From Sesamum alatum (taxonomy: Eukaryota; Streptophyta; Magnoliopsida; Lamiales; Pedaliaceae): a stretch of 64,000 nucleotides of DNA. The notes below the pieces were generated by a model, which ran no database searches, had not been told where the DNA came from, and saw nothing but the letters and a program-made list of their open reading frames with translations. The translations under genes were made by a program, and so were the position numbers. Positions 47,095 through 57,482 of the stretch are shown here, piece by piece; position 1 is the stretch's first letter; each line of letters starts with the position of its first letter. The DNA is taken from contig JACGWO010000007.1 of the NCBI GenBank assembly GCA_034509735.1, forward strand, positions 27,432,046 to 27,496,045, written 5' to 3'.

Positions 47095-47862
47095 GTCAAG
47101 TGGGAGATTGTTAGAATAGGTGACCATGTAAGCCAATTTTGGCAGGAATATGTAACCTATGTCTAGACAAATTCAGGTGTTTGATAAAACATATATATAA
47201 ATAAAGAAGTGAAAAGTTCATATGGCAATACTTTGTTTACGTTCAGTTATATCTGGTTTTTACATATCTGTTCACTACGCAAACAAAGCCCACGGACTGA
47301 GAATCGATTTCGGGGATTGGAACTACGCTTGGAGGTAGGTCCATGAAATCAGTCTTACCGAATCAGTTCGGAAATCTCCAAGTCAAGGAATCCCGAAAAT
47401 GGGTACCGGGATTCCCTTTGAGACTTGCACTAAGCATCTACTGTCGTATTTCATCGACGGGTGACGAAGGTCGTCTAAGCAGTGTTAGTGGGTCAGCATG
47501 CTAGGAAGCAGCTGACTGAGGTGACTCGCGGGAACCGTCTTACGGAGGACCTTGAGTATGGTCTGCAAGGTATGACGTATTCCCGGTTCCAACGGTACAG
47601 GTCAAGTCCTTTGACTTGAGGAACCGCTGAGTTTACTTGTGCATCAGGTCTGTATCTTAGATATGGTGAGAGATTGCCAAAATGCTCTTGAGTAGCCATA
47701 AGCCATGTCTAGTGCAGCTCGGGTTTACAGAGTGACAGTGGTTTCCAAGAAAGGATCTGTCTCCTGTCAAAAAGTATTGACAGTTGAGTCTCATGTATGC
47801 TCTGTGTCTTGTCCCTAAAATTTGTGGCCACAGTAACTGAACAGAAGGGAAGGTTTCCCTTG
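47095..47862 (+). repeat. Polypurine tract and truncated 3' LTR of copia C
   Basis: AAGTGGGAGA (about 47098-47107) precedes TGTTAGAATAGG at 47109. The copy matches 39195-39947 and stops at TTTCCCTTG (47862), followed by a single C and then duplicated target DNA. About 1,230 bp of LTR, with TATA box and RU5, are missing. Confidence 0.85.
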
Positions 47863-47863
47863 C

Positions 47864-48012
47864 GGAGATCAACGAGCGTCGCCTGCATATGATTTGAGGT
47901 GCGAATGAGGATGTGCCATGCACAGCGAGGCTCGGATGCGGGGGGAAGGGTGTGAGCACATGCTCGAATGCGGGCTTTAGATTCGGAACATCAGCTAATG
48001 GTGGCGGGGATT
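47864..48012. repeat. 149-bp duplication of the insertion target (other copy 39048-39196)
   Basis: The sequence from GGAGATCAACGAGCGTCG to GGTGGCGGGGATT occurs on both sides of copia C in the same orientation. I see two substitutions in 149 bp (C/T and G/A). Downstream of 48012 the host ORF continues uninterrupted, so this is host and not element sequence. Confidence 0.9.
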
Positions 48013-48447
48013 TTGGTTCCGCACATGCAAACATCGTCTGCCGTAAGTCTTGAACAATGCGGAATTCAGCTTTAACAAGGTCATCTCCTTCGTCAAACAC
48101 ATGCACCGCAAGGGAGATGAACTCGTTGAGATTGAAGGTTCGCCGAAAAGCTTCCAAGGGATCCGAGTCCCCAGCCGTGGGCGGCAGATCTAATCCAACC
48201 TCTTGCTCTTGGCCAAAACTGAGATGATTGAGCGCCCCTCACCACCAACGAGGACATCCTTGCACATGTCAATGGAATCTGAGGGTGGACATGGTGGAGA
48301 TGAGGGTGGAATGTGAAGAGGGGTAGTGTGTGAAGTGTGTGAGAGAGGGATGAGAGAATTTTCTTTCTTTTTTTTAGCCATTTTTTTAAAAAACTCATTT
48401 ATTTCAGAATCGTTGAAGTCTGACTCGTCGTCTGAACTACTTCCCAT
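47864..48447 (-). pseudogene. DUF4283 zinc-knuckle retro-ORF, N-terminal part
   Basis: The likely start is the ATG at 48447: MGSSSDDESDFNDSEINEFF, then a Lys run and a Ser/Pro/His-rich stretch. A frameshift near 48190-48160 leads to AFRRTFNLNEFISLAVHVFD, DDLVKAEFRIVQDLRQTM and DVPNLKPAFEHVLTPF. The copia element follows. The remaining domains are at 37440-39196. The MULE at 5015-6329 carries a relative of this segment. Confidence 0.7.
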
Positions 48448-49235
48448 CTGAGTGATAATAATGTAATTAATAATAAATAATGAGTAATGCAATGAGAAAC
48501 AAAAAAAAGAAGGAAGCATGTCTGACTTAAACCATAATCATGTGATAGCCATAGATAGACAAACCAATAGTGCAACATGATTCACACAAAAGCCAGCAAG
48601 TCAAACCTAAGACCACCTAAGATGACTATATATATGGGAATTGGGGATTTAACAGAAGAATTATTACACCAAAGACCAGATTCCGTATTGCCACTGATGA
48701 GACATGCAGTTTTGAGCCTGACTAGCTCTGAGAAGAGAAGAAAATAAGTATTTGCTTTGCAAACACCTCGTACTCGATCATAATAAATCCTTTCAAGAAC
48801 AAAATTCCTTAACAGAATTAGCAGAAGTTATACAACTGAATACTTCTCGAGCGAAATAGGGATTCATTTCTTTTATAGTTTGCTCCAGAAGCATTTCCAC
48901 AATGACTACTTTTAAAATGGTATATAAGCTAAAAAATGACTAGTTAATGCAGATAAAATGATCGACATCTGCAAATGGATATATGATGAAAACAATAACC
49001 AACAATGTGACAAATTTTCGACTCGCAAGCGAACCCTGCAACAATCAAATAGAAATATTTTACTCACATAGGACGCCAGTTAGTTATCTCAAAGCAACTA
49101 GTGACCTAGTCCACTTGACAAATGACAGTTGCAATCAACTAGTTAGTAGCACTCACACAAACATTCAAAAGCGAGAAAACTATCTCACCTTGAAGAAACA
49201 AACAAAATTCAATTTGGAGAGAACGCCAGGGTGAA
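48448..49235. other. Intergenic, nothing recognised
   Basis: Possible promoter side of the DUF4283 element. No convincing TATA box, ORF or repeat. Confidence 0.45.
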
Positions 49236-49760
49236 TACCGACTCTTAAACTCTCTGATCAGTGGTCTATGATCTCCAAATTCACCATCTCAAATGGGTTC
49301 TACGCCAATTCGAAATGAGGCAAAATATTTTCGAAGTGCCAGATTATCAGGACCAAAATTTACATTATGCCACCCATAAAGCGCATGTGAGAAAAGATTG
49401 GTACATGCAACATATACAATATATTAGTCGATGGACGAGACAATTTGGCACTTTTGTGCTTCGACCGCCCATAGCCAATGGACAGGATACAAATTTTGGT
49501 TATGAAAGTGGCACAATAATATAGCACGTCGATTCGTGTCATCATCTGCATATAGACGTGTACAATCAAGGTATCAACCTGGAGATGCGTCTCAATCGCA
49601 AATTGTGGTATGTTAACTAATAAACACACATTATTCTAAACATGTGTTGTCCTTCCACTGTAAAAGTTACACATTTATACTATTTTTGATTGGCTTCAGG
49701 TTAACCAAATGGATTCTATTCATATAAGAAATGATAATAGACCGCCCGATTGATGATGTT
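49236..49760 (+). pseudogene. Plant mobile domain (PMD) fragment
   Basis: Plus-strand translation reads LKWVLRQFEMRQNI, LHYATHKAHVRKDWYMQH and YISRWTRQFGT, the spaced pattern (W--RQFG-RQ; LH---RG----DW---H--YI--W) of the aminotransferase-like plant mobile domain, found in MULE- and gypsy-associated proteins and in host MAIN/MAIL genes. A stop near 49521 is followed in another frame by RRFVSSSAYRRVQSRYQPGD, then a possible intron (about 49612-49700). No complete domain, so treated as a fragment; I cannot say whether the source is a transposon or a host gene. Confidence 0.5.
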
Positions 49761-49856
49761 CGAAGGACTTGGTATTAATAATAGGCTAAATTATTTAAAT
49801 ATTATAAAGAAAATTTACAACTATACCTCAACTTGGGGTATACTTGCAAATTTAAG

Positions 49857-50310
49857 GTGAGTCGTTAGTGCCATTAACGACTCAATTATATTTTAATGTT
49901 TTTTTTATTTTAATTTTTAAAAATGACATGATGTTTTTATTTTTATTTGTTAAAAAAGACATGATGACGTTAGTTGCTACTAACGACTCACCCATGTTTC
50001 TATTTTTTTTATTTATTAAAGACAACATGATATCGTTAGTGCTGGTAATGACTTAATTCGTTAGTGCTAGTAACGACTCATTATCAGCACTAACAATATG
50101 GCACATTATTTGTGCTAAGCCTTTAGTGCTTGTAAGGACTTGGTACAATTTTATTTTATTGTTTAGTATATATTTGTAATTATTATTTTTATTATATATA
50201 ATAATATGAATTTATATTTAATATTATTATAATTAAAAGTCGTTATCAGCACTACCGACATGGCACATTTTTTTTCTGTGCTAAGTCGTTAGTGCTAGTA
50301 ATGACGCGGA
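49857..50310. repeat. Cluster of GTCGTTAGTGCTAGTAACGAC imperfect palindromes
   Basis: At least six variants of GTCGTTAGTG..AGTAACGAC and its half TCAGCACTAAC/ACGACTC are spread over 450 bp, for example near 49859, 49965, 50033, 50061, 50239 and 50284, in AT-rich DNA. TATGGCACATTATTTGTGCTAAG occurs in two forms. The segment may be a decayed element made of short inverted motifs. Confidence 0.5.
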
Positions 50311-50424
50311 GAATTGAATTTCGATATAAAAAGATTAGTTGGAAAATATACTAATATTATTTAATATTTTTTTAGAATTACGGTATTCTCGATATATTGA
50401 TTACACATATTATAACCTATTATA

Positions 50425-50529
50425 GGACGTAAAGATAAAGTAGAGGGTTGATCAGCTCATTTTACTAGCATAATCATTTTGAGAGTTGAGGTAAGTATAG
50501 CTAATTGGATCTATCTATTTCTATCTATA
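50425..50529 (+). repeat. Fragment related to the Tekay-like LTR
   Basis: AGGACGTAAAGATAAAGTAGAGGGTTGA.CAG and CATTTTGAGAGTTGAGGTAAGTATAGCTAATTGG match the LTR region 20099-20180 closely. The similarity ends where the Helitron-like terminus at 50530 begins. Confidence 0.7.
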
Positions 50530-50816
50530 TCTATACATCTTTAAAAGTGTGAATAGCTATTTTGGTTTTTTTCTTTTTTTGATTTGCCTAATTTACCCCT
50601 TCACTTGCATTATTATGTTGAAAGTCTTTTGTAAACAAGTGATTTTTTACCCGCATGTTTTTGTACTTTCCAGCTCCCGACCTTCTAACTTCTTTTGTGA
50701 TTCTTTGTTTTCTTGCCATTCATTCTATGCTAATTCAATCCTTAGAAACTCACTCAGATTCCTTATTCTTCTTGCTGATTTTTCTGTGTTTAATGAAGCC
50801 CTCAACATGATTTCGC

Positions 50817-51400
50817 ATGGTACAAGTTCACGAATTATCTTATGACCATAAAAATGTTATACAGAGAGAAATTGATGTGCAGAGAAAAGTAAGTTCTTTA
50901 TTTTCTTGCCAATTTTATGTGTTTAGAAGTCCTAGCATAATTTCGGATGATTTAATTATTGCAATCATTAAAAGTGTAATTGGTAGTCTATTTGGAAAAT
51001 TTATAAAATAATGTATAAACACATTGGAACTGTTTTGATAAGGCAAAATTGGGTTTGACCCTAGAAATTTTATATCCTTGTTCAAACCTTTTCTTCCATC
51101 AGGATATATTGTACTATTACTTAGATAAGGATTTTGATAAATAGCAGGAATCATTGAAGTAGTTTTTTTTTATTTTTTTTATGGTTATGATACTATAACA
51201 ATGCAATCTTGATTGAACATTCCGTAATGGAGAAGAATTTGTATTTCTTCAATAGCGTTTTGAATGTTAATAACACCTAAGGAAGTTTATGTATAAACAG
51301 GCAGAAAAAGCAAAACAAGATAAGAAGGAACGAAAAGTTGCAAGAAACTTTGCAATCGCTAACTTCTAGAGAACACATTTGCAGAGATCTTCAAGAAAAG
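50817..51400 (+). pseudogene. Captured coiled-coil gene fragment, two exons, parent unknown
   Basis: Exon 1 ends at 50888 (DHKNVIQREIDVQRK, donor GTAAGT). Exon 2 is 51301-51400 (acceptor AACAG, donor GTAGGA) and reads in phase NEKLQETLQSLTSREHICRD. The charged heptad pattern suggests a coiled coil. I do not recognise the gene. Confidence 0.45.
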
Positions 51401-52147
51401 GTAGGAACACACATTGTCTATTGTGTTTTAGAGAATATTCTGAATTTTGCTATTTCTTCTTGAAGAACGAGAAGGTATGAATTTAACAATTCAATTGAAA
51501 ATACTTTTTCCTTATTTCATTTTTTGAAATAATAATTTAGAGTTATTAATTCAACTCGTCGTGATTCTTCTGACAAATAAAGTTTTCGGACTTCGACTGA
51601 TATCAATTCACAAGAACAATTAATGTGCGTGGTCATGTAAGTTAGAAAACATACTATAAATTCTATGCTTAAATAAAGACGTAAATTGTTCGAAACTATT
51701 CATTGTACAATATAAACAATTTATAGATTATTTTGATTATTAACTATAATTGTAAATTGTTTTTATGCTGCAATTTCAAATTTTAATCATTCACTTTCAG
51801 AATTTAACTTTACAATTTAATTGTATATTGTTCTTCTGCTTCATACTTAAAGTTTAGAATTTAATTCTATATTTTACCTTCTTTTATATAGTTTGTAAGG
51901 ACAAAAAAGGGTTAAGTCGCATGCTTAACCATTATAAAGGAGTAACACCATTGCAATTTGTTTTACATCTTTAAGTTGATTTTTATAAACCATTAATGAT
52001 AGCAGCATTATTTTAGTTTATAAACTATTTGTCAGAAAAATAATGTCTCAGGAAATAATTCACCTTATATTGATGATTCTGGTCTCCAGGGTGCTAATAC
52101 GCACGGGTGCTTATATTAATGTCTCAGGGTGCTAATTCATCATATAG

Positions 52148-53034
52148 GGAGGGTGGTATCTCCTCGATAGCTTGTCGTCCAACTTCTCACATGGCTATCA
52201 GTTCCTCATACAGTGGTGACTTTACGGTAGGTGGTCCACTTGGAGTGATTTATTCTTGTAAATGGCTCTTAGCTTAAACTTTCGCCAATTGACAGGTATG
52301 AATTCGTAGACATGAGATCTGCATGGAGGATCAGACAGTTGAAAATGGTGGCTGGAGATGCCATGATGTTGGATCATGCAAGTACCGTCTCTATGCAATT
52401 TGATACCCTTACCTTCACAATATAAACCAGATAGATGTAATCTAGAATATAAAGTGAAAATGCGTATGGACATTTGTACATGCAAGATAAAAAAATTCTG
52501 CTAAGTATTTTATATTTTCTCTCATATCTAATGTTTTCGGTACTGGTCAATTTCTCTTGTCAATACTATGTTATATATTGCATTTGATGTCACATCTTAA
52601 TAGAGATACCATTTGGTAGGAAAAAGCCTATAACTACTGTTGTATTTTCTGGCGATAGGTCTGTTTTGGCTGTGACTGCAGAGAAAGTTATTACCTTAAT
52701 GGGACCCAAACATGAATACTCTGTTGGCTGTAATTGGAGATAGTCTTGAGGTGATTCTCTAAGCTTCTTTGTTTCTGACATTTCATTATTAGTTTTTGAG
52801 TTGTGATATCCGCCTGAAAAATGGTCTTTCCTTGATCTAGTATCCCTTTCTTCTAACTATTGAATGAATAGACTTCACTCATGAATTTGTCTATTCTAAC
52901 AGCCAATTACAACCCTTTCATTTGTTCGGAGGTCAGAATATCTTGTGTCTTCTTCACGAGGTTCAGATCCACAGTTGACTATATGGAGCATGTCAAAGTT
53001 ATCCACAGCTTGGTCCTTTCTGCAAAATCAATGT
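52148..53034 (+). pseudogene. WDR75 gene fragment, exons B-E, unit 1
   Basis: WDR75 (yeast Utp17/Nan1) is a WD40 protein of the nucleolar t-UTP complex needed for pre-rRNA transcription and processing. Exon B 52148-52226 (GISSIACRPTSHMAISSSYS), exon C 52296-52381 (ENGGWRCHDVGSCK), exon D 52620-52750 (KKPITTVVFSGDRSVLAVTA), exon E from 52903 (PITTLSFVRRSEYLVSSS, PQLTIWSMSKLSTAWSF). Intron phases fit across exons. The codon after the exon B/C joint is V then TGA where the family has VW, a nonsense change also present in unit 2. Exon D has a +1/-2 type frame break near 52717. Exon E loses homology near 53034, where ABCG sequence takes over. Confidence 0.78.
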
Positions 53035-53089
53035 GCTTTTGTACTTTTCTTTCCTAGCCCACGAAAATTTCAATGAAATTGCAGATTTG

Positions 53090-53256
53090 CCCCAATTGAT
53101 CTTTCTTCAAACTACTTACTATTATTGTCTTGCTCTTAGAAGGTTCCCCAATCTACTATGGCCTTGCATCATCTGCCTTGGAGTATTTCTCTTCCATTGG
53201 GTTTTCAACATCGCTCATAGCCAATCCTGCTGATCTGTTGCTCGATCTTGCTAATG
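53090..53256 (+). pseudogene. ABCG transporter exon fragment, unit 1
   Basis: In one frame the segment reads VLLLEGSPIYYGLASSALEY, FSSIGFSTSLIANPADLLLD and LAN up to a donor GTAATT at 53257. This is the stretch after the ABCG nucleotide-binding domain signature (HQPSSR..YYMFDKVLLLSEG.PIYYG), with the upstream part damaged by small deletions. ABCG half-size transporters move hormones, lipids and alkaloids. Only one exon was taken. Confidence 0.72.
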
Positions 53257-53885
53257 GTAATTAAAATTTTCTACCTTCTGTAGAATGTAGTTTATATGAG
53301 CTTAATACTTTATAGTTTGAAAGTCAAATGTCCTTTCTTACAAAACATAAAAATGTCACTTAACCTACTTACCATGTGATCATGATTAAAACTTCAATGG
53401 AGATTAAATGGACCCACCCTCATAATGTTCACATTCAACAATATATGGATAACTCCAGCTTATGGTAATCTCTTTTAGTAATGGAATTTAACAGTTGCTA
53501 ATAGAACCCTCTCCAAAAATAGGTAGAAAGTGATAATGTTAAAAAGTAGAGTCGCCAAATTGTTATTTATCATTGGTAGAGATATCAATGCCGTATGTAA
53601 TTCCAGGAATTGGACCTGATTTCCAGCATGCCAAATGAATTTGAGACTTGTGAGATATTGTATTCCTAATATTAGTACTGTGACAAATATTTTTGTCTTT
53701 GGACATCTGTTGATCCTATTTCAATATTTACACAAATAAAATGTGATTGAATAGCATGCACACAACTACAACATTTTATGGGGTAGTTAATTAACATGAG
53801 GACATCATTGGAAACAAGGAGACATGCAAACTTTCATAATATTTCCATTTGCTAATACACTTCGAATATGCTTTACTGATTCCAG

Positions 53886-54012
53886 GTTCCTCAACTTGCA
53901 GCTACATTGATTCCACTCTATGAGGTCTTCGGTTCATGTGCACCCACTATGTCTTGGATTCTTAACACAGGGGAGGAAATTTCTTCCCATGCTGTATTTT
54001 CAAAAGCTTTAC
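53886..54012 (+). pseudogene. MED33 (Mediator subunit 33) exon fragment, unit 1
   Basis: After an acceptor TTCCAG, the exon reads VPQLAATLIPLYEVFGSCAP, TMSWILNTGEEISSHAVFSK and AL, matching the MED33A/B (REF4/RFR1) block VP-LAA-L-P-CE-FGS--P--SW-L-TGEEIS-H-VFS. MED33 is a tail Mediator subunit that restrains phenylpropanoid genes. No donor site follows; the open frame fades near 54012. Confidence 0.7.
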
Positions 54013-54065
54013 TTTTTTCTCCATGTTGAAATATATATTTTTTCTTTGTAGCCTATTTTGGTTAT

Positions 54066-54518
54066 GCAAAAAGCATCAAATGATAAAATTCATCATGCTT
54101 TTGCTAATTCACAGTTTTCTCTTTTCGCTGCTCACACTTTCTTCGTTTGTCTAGCGGGGGACTGAACGAAAAAAGGGCTTAAAGCGGTGATTAATGGAAA
54201 GAAAGACCCTAGATATGCAAAAAGCATCAAATGATAAATTTCATCATGCTTTTGGTAATTGACAGTTTTTCCTTTTCGTTGCTCGTGCTTTCTTCGGTTG
54301 TCTAGCCGAGGGCTGAACGAAGAAAGTGCTTGAAGCGGCGATTAAAGGAAAGATAGACTATGGAAATGCAAAAAAGCGTGAATGATAAATTTCCTCATGC
54401 TTTTGATAATTCACAGTTTTTCCTTTTTGCTGCTCACGCTTTCATCGTTTGTCTAGCCGGGGACTGAACGAAGAAAGTGCTTGAAGCAGCAATTAATGGA
54501 AAGATAGACTATCGATAT
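54066..54518 (+). repeat. 151-bp tandem repeat with two hairpins, three copies, unit 1
   Basis: Copies start at 54066, 54217 and 54368. Hairpin 1: GCAAAAAGC with GCTTTTG around ATGAT...ATCAT. Hairpin 2: CTTTCTTCGTT and AACGAAGAAAG, an 11-bp perfect stem in the consensus, with the loop TGTCTAGCCGGGGACTG; wobble pairing with flanking GC bases extends it to about 14 bp. Individual copies carry mismatches. No coding role is apparent. Confidence 0.85.
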
Positions 54519-55141
54519 GCAGAAAGTGTGAAAGATAGACTGTGCATATTGAAATTAATTGTGTCTAGGTATCGAAATTAATTGGCTTCATTAGAATTGT
54601 CTAATAGTTTCTAATTTTTATGAGATGTTATGTAAATATATCTGTTATAGGCTGATCTTTGTTGAATCTTTTTAATCTTTGCTTCTAGCTATATTATGAG
54701 AGTTTAGCCTCTTATTTATTTCTTGGATATAGAAGATAATCGTTGTGCTATTCAAAACCTCAAGTGTCAAATCTTGTTTACATGAAGATCAATTATCCAA
54801 CTTGAAACAAACATTATATCACTCTACGCGCATACTTGATTTTTGAGCTTGTATATCTTCCCTTCGATGTTCTATTGATGAAACATGCTTTTAATCCAGC
54901 CACAATCAATTGAATACACTTTTCACATTATAACTTGCAGGTAAAAGTAAGTCATATATGAACCACACGGGTTTGTCCTTTTGAATTTTTTAACCTATTT
55001 GCTATCATATGTAATTTTATTAGCAATTTCTTATTCTTTTTCCTAGAATACATGTGTGTGGTCTGATGATTACGATATTGAGTTTTATATAGCACTCCAA
55101 CTACCTAACGGGTTTCATGCTTCTTGCTACGAATCATACAG

Positions 55142-56006
55142 TGGGGGTGGTATCTCCTCCATAGCTTGCCGTCCAACTTATCACATGGCTGTCAGTTCCT
55201 CATACAGTGGTGACTTTAAGGTAGGTGGTCCACTTGGAGTGGTTTATTCTTGTAAATGGCTCTTAGCTTAAACTTTCGCCAATTGACAGGTATGAATTCG
55301 TAGACATGAGATCTTCATGGAGGATCGGGCAGTTGAAAATGGTGGCTGGAGATGCCATGCTCTCAGATCATGCAAGTACCGTCTCTATGCAATTTGATAC
55401 CCTTACCTTCACAATATAAACCAGATAGATGTAATCTAGAATATAAAGTGAAAATGCGTATGGACATTTGTACATACAAGATAAAAAAATTCAGCTAAGT
55501 ATTTTATATTTTCTCTCACATCTAATGTTTTCTGTACTGGTCAATTTCTATTGTCAATACTATTTTATATATTGCATTTGATGTCACATCTTAATAGAGA
55601 TACCATTTGGCAGGAAAAAGCCTATAACTGCTGTTGTATTTCCTCGATGGGTCTGTTTTGGCTGTGACTGCAGAGAAAGTTCTTACCTTGATAGGATCCA
55701 GACATGAAACTCTGTTGGCTGTAATTGGAGATAATCTTGAGGTGATTCTCTAAGTATCTTTGTTTCTGACATTTCATCATCCGCCTGCAAAATGGTCTTT
55801 CCTTGATCTAGTATCCCTTTCTTCTAACTATTGAATGAATAGACTTCACGCATTGAATTTGTCTATTTTTAACAGCCAATTACAACTCTTTCATTTGTTC
55901 GGAGGTCAGAATATCTTGTGTCTTCTTCACGTGGTTCACATCCACAGTTGACTATATGGAGTATGTCAAAGTTGTCCACATCCTAGTCCTTTCTGCAAAA
56001 TCAATG
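55142..56006 (+). pseudogene. WDR75 gene fragment, exons B-E, unit 2
   Basis: Exon B 55142-55220 (GISSIACRPTYHMAVSSSYS, GDFK), exon C 55290-55375 (EIFMEDRAVENGGWRCHALR), exon D 55614-55741 and exon E from 55876. Exon C has the same TGA as unit 1 after GDFKV. Exon D has its own deletion after AVVFP that shifts the frame, while its end LLAVIGDNLE is intact where unit 1 is shifted. The A-to-B intron reaching back into unit 1 is well formed. Confidence 0.76.
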
Positions 56007-56063
56007 TACTTTTGTACTTTTCTTTCCTAGCCCACGAAAATTTAAATGAAATTGCAGATTTGG

Positions 56064-56229
56064 CCCAATTGATCTTTCTTCAAACTACTTACTATTATTC
56101 TCTTGCTCTCAGAAGGTTCCCCAATCTACTATGGCCTTGCATCATCTGCCTTGGAGTATTTCTCTTTCATTGGGTTTTCAACATCGCTCACAGCCAATCC
56201 TGCTGATCTCTTGCTCGATCTTGCTAATG
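56064..56229 (+). pseudogene. ABCG transporter exon fragment, unit 2
   Basis: Second copy of the ABCG exon, ending at donor GTAATT (56230). It shares the same truncated upstream part, so the WDR75-ABCG fusion existed before the tandem duplication. Confidence 0.7.
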
Positions 56230-56859
56230 GTAATTAAAATTTCCTACCTTCTGTAGAAGGTAGTTTATATGAGCTTAATACTTTATAGTATGAAAGTCAA
56301 ATGTCCTTTCTCCCACAACATAAAAAATGTCACTTAACCTACTTACCATGTGATCATGATTAAAACTTCAATGGAGATTAAATGGACCCACCCTCATAAT
56401 ATTCACATTCAGCAATATATAGATCACTCCAGCTTATGGTAATCTCTTTTAGTAATGAATTTAACAGTTGCTAATAGATCCCCCTCCCAAGATAGGTAGA
56501 AAGTGATAATGTTAAAAAGTAGAGTTGCTAAATTGTTATTTATCATTTGTAGAGATATGAATGTCGTATGTAATTCTAGGAATTGGACCTGATTTCCAGC
56601 ATGTCAAACGAATCTGAGGCCTGTGAGATATTGTATTCCTAATGTTAGTACTGTGACAAATATTTTTGTCTTTGGACCATCTGTTGATCCTATTTCAATA
56701 TTTACACAAATAAAATATAATTGGTTAGCATGCACACAACTACAACAACTTGTGGGATAGTTAATTAACATGAGGACATCATTGGAAACAAGGAGACATG
56801 CAAACTATCATAATATTTTCATGTGCTAATACTCTTCGACTATACTTAATTGATTCCAG

Positions 56860-56993
56860 GTTCCTCAAGTTGCAGCTACTTTGATGCCAATCTGTGAGGT
56901 CTTCGGTTCCTGTACGCCCACTATGTCTTGGAATCTTAACACAGGGGAGGACATTTCTTCCCATACTGTATTTTCAAAAGTTTTACTTTTTCT
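56860..56993 (+). pseudogene. MED33 exon fragment, unit 2
   Basis: Second copy, reading VPQVAATLMPICEVFGSCTP and TMSWNLNTGEDISSHTVFSK. At some sites (PICEVFG) it is nearer to the family than unit 1 (PLYEVFG), so unit 1 changed after duplication. Confidence 0.7.
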
Positions 56994-57038
56994 CCATGTT
57001 GAAATATATATTTTTTCTTTGTAGCCTGTTTTGGTTAT

Positions 57039-57482
57039 GCAAGAAGCGTCAAATGATAATTTTCATCATGCTTTTGCTAATTCACAGTTTTTTCTTTTCG
57101 CTGCTCGCATTTTCTCAGCCGGGGACTAAACAAAAAAAGGGCTTGATGCGGTGATTAACGGAAAGAAAAACCCTGGATATGCAAAAAGCGTCAAATGATA
57201 AATTTCATCATGCTTTTGATAATTCACAGTTTTCCCTTTTCGCTGCTCGTGCTTTCTTCGTTTGTCTAGCTGGGGACTGAACGAAGAAAGTGCTTGAAGC
57301 GGCAAATAATGGAAAGATAGAATGTGGAAATGCAAAAAGCGTGAAATGATAAATTTCATCATGCTTTTTATAATTCACAGTTTTTCCTTTTCGATGCTCG
57401 CGCTTTCTTCGTTTGTCTAGCCGGGGACTAAACGAAGAAAGTGCTTGAAGCGACAATTAACGAAAAGATAGACTGTGGATAT
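57039..57482 (+). repeat. 151-bp two-hairpin tandem repeat, three copies, unit 2
   Basis: Copies start at 57039, 57181 and 57332 (the first is shortened by about 9 bp). The best hairpin 2 copies are the second and third, each with intact CTTTCTTCGTT and AACGAAGAAAG. Confidence 0.85.

Larger units (their letters stand above)
39195..47862 (+). mobile_element. Ty1/copia LTR retrotransposon C with aberrant insertion ends
   Basis: 5' LTR 39195-41181, primer site, 1.85-kb leader, gag-pol, polypurine tract and a truncated 3' LTR (47109-47862). It interrupts the DUF4283 retro-ORF. The 5' LTR lacks the first two bases TG present in the 3' LTR, the 3' LTR has lost its last 1.2 kb, and the usual 5-bp duplication is replaced by a 149-bp direct duplication of target sequence (39048-39196 and 47864-48012). 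Coding lesions make it non-autonomous. Confidence 0.88.
52129..55130 (+). repeat. Tandem unit 1 of the captured multi-gene segment, about 3.0 kb
   Basis: Order: WDR75 exons B, C, D, E; ABCG exon; MED33 exon; three 151-bp hairpin repeats; remnant of WDR75 exon A. It is colinear with unit 2 (55131-58241). Exon A has lost about 120 bp here: GTAAAAGTAA joins directly to TCATATATGAAC near 54951. Confidence 0.85.

Noticed and set aside
57126..57456. Minus-strand ORFs with repeated LSSFSPRLDKRRK-type blocks
   Set aside because: They come from the 151-bp hairpin repeat; the shortened copy breaks period and frame.
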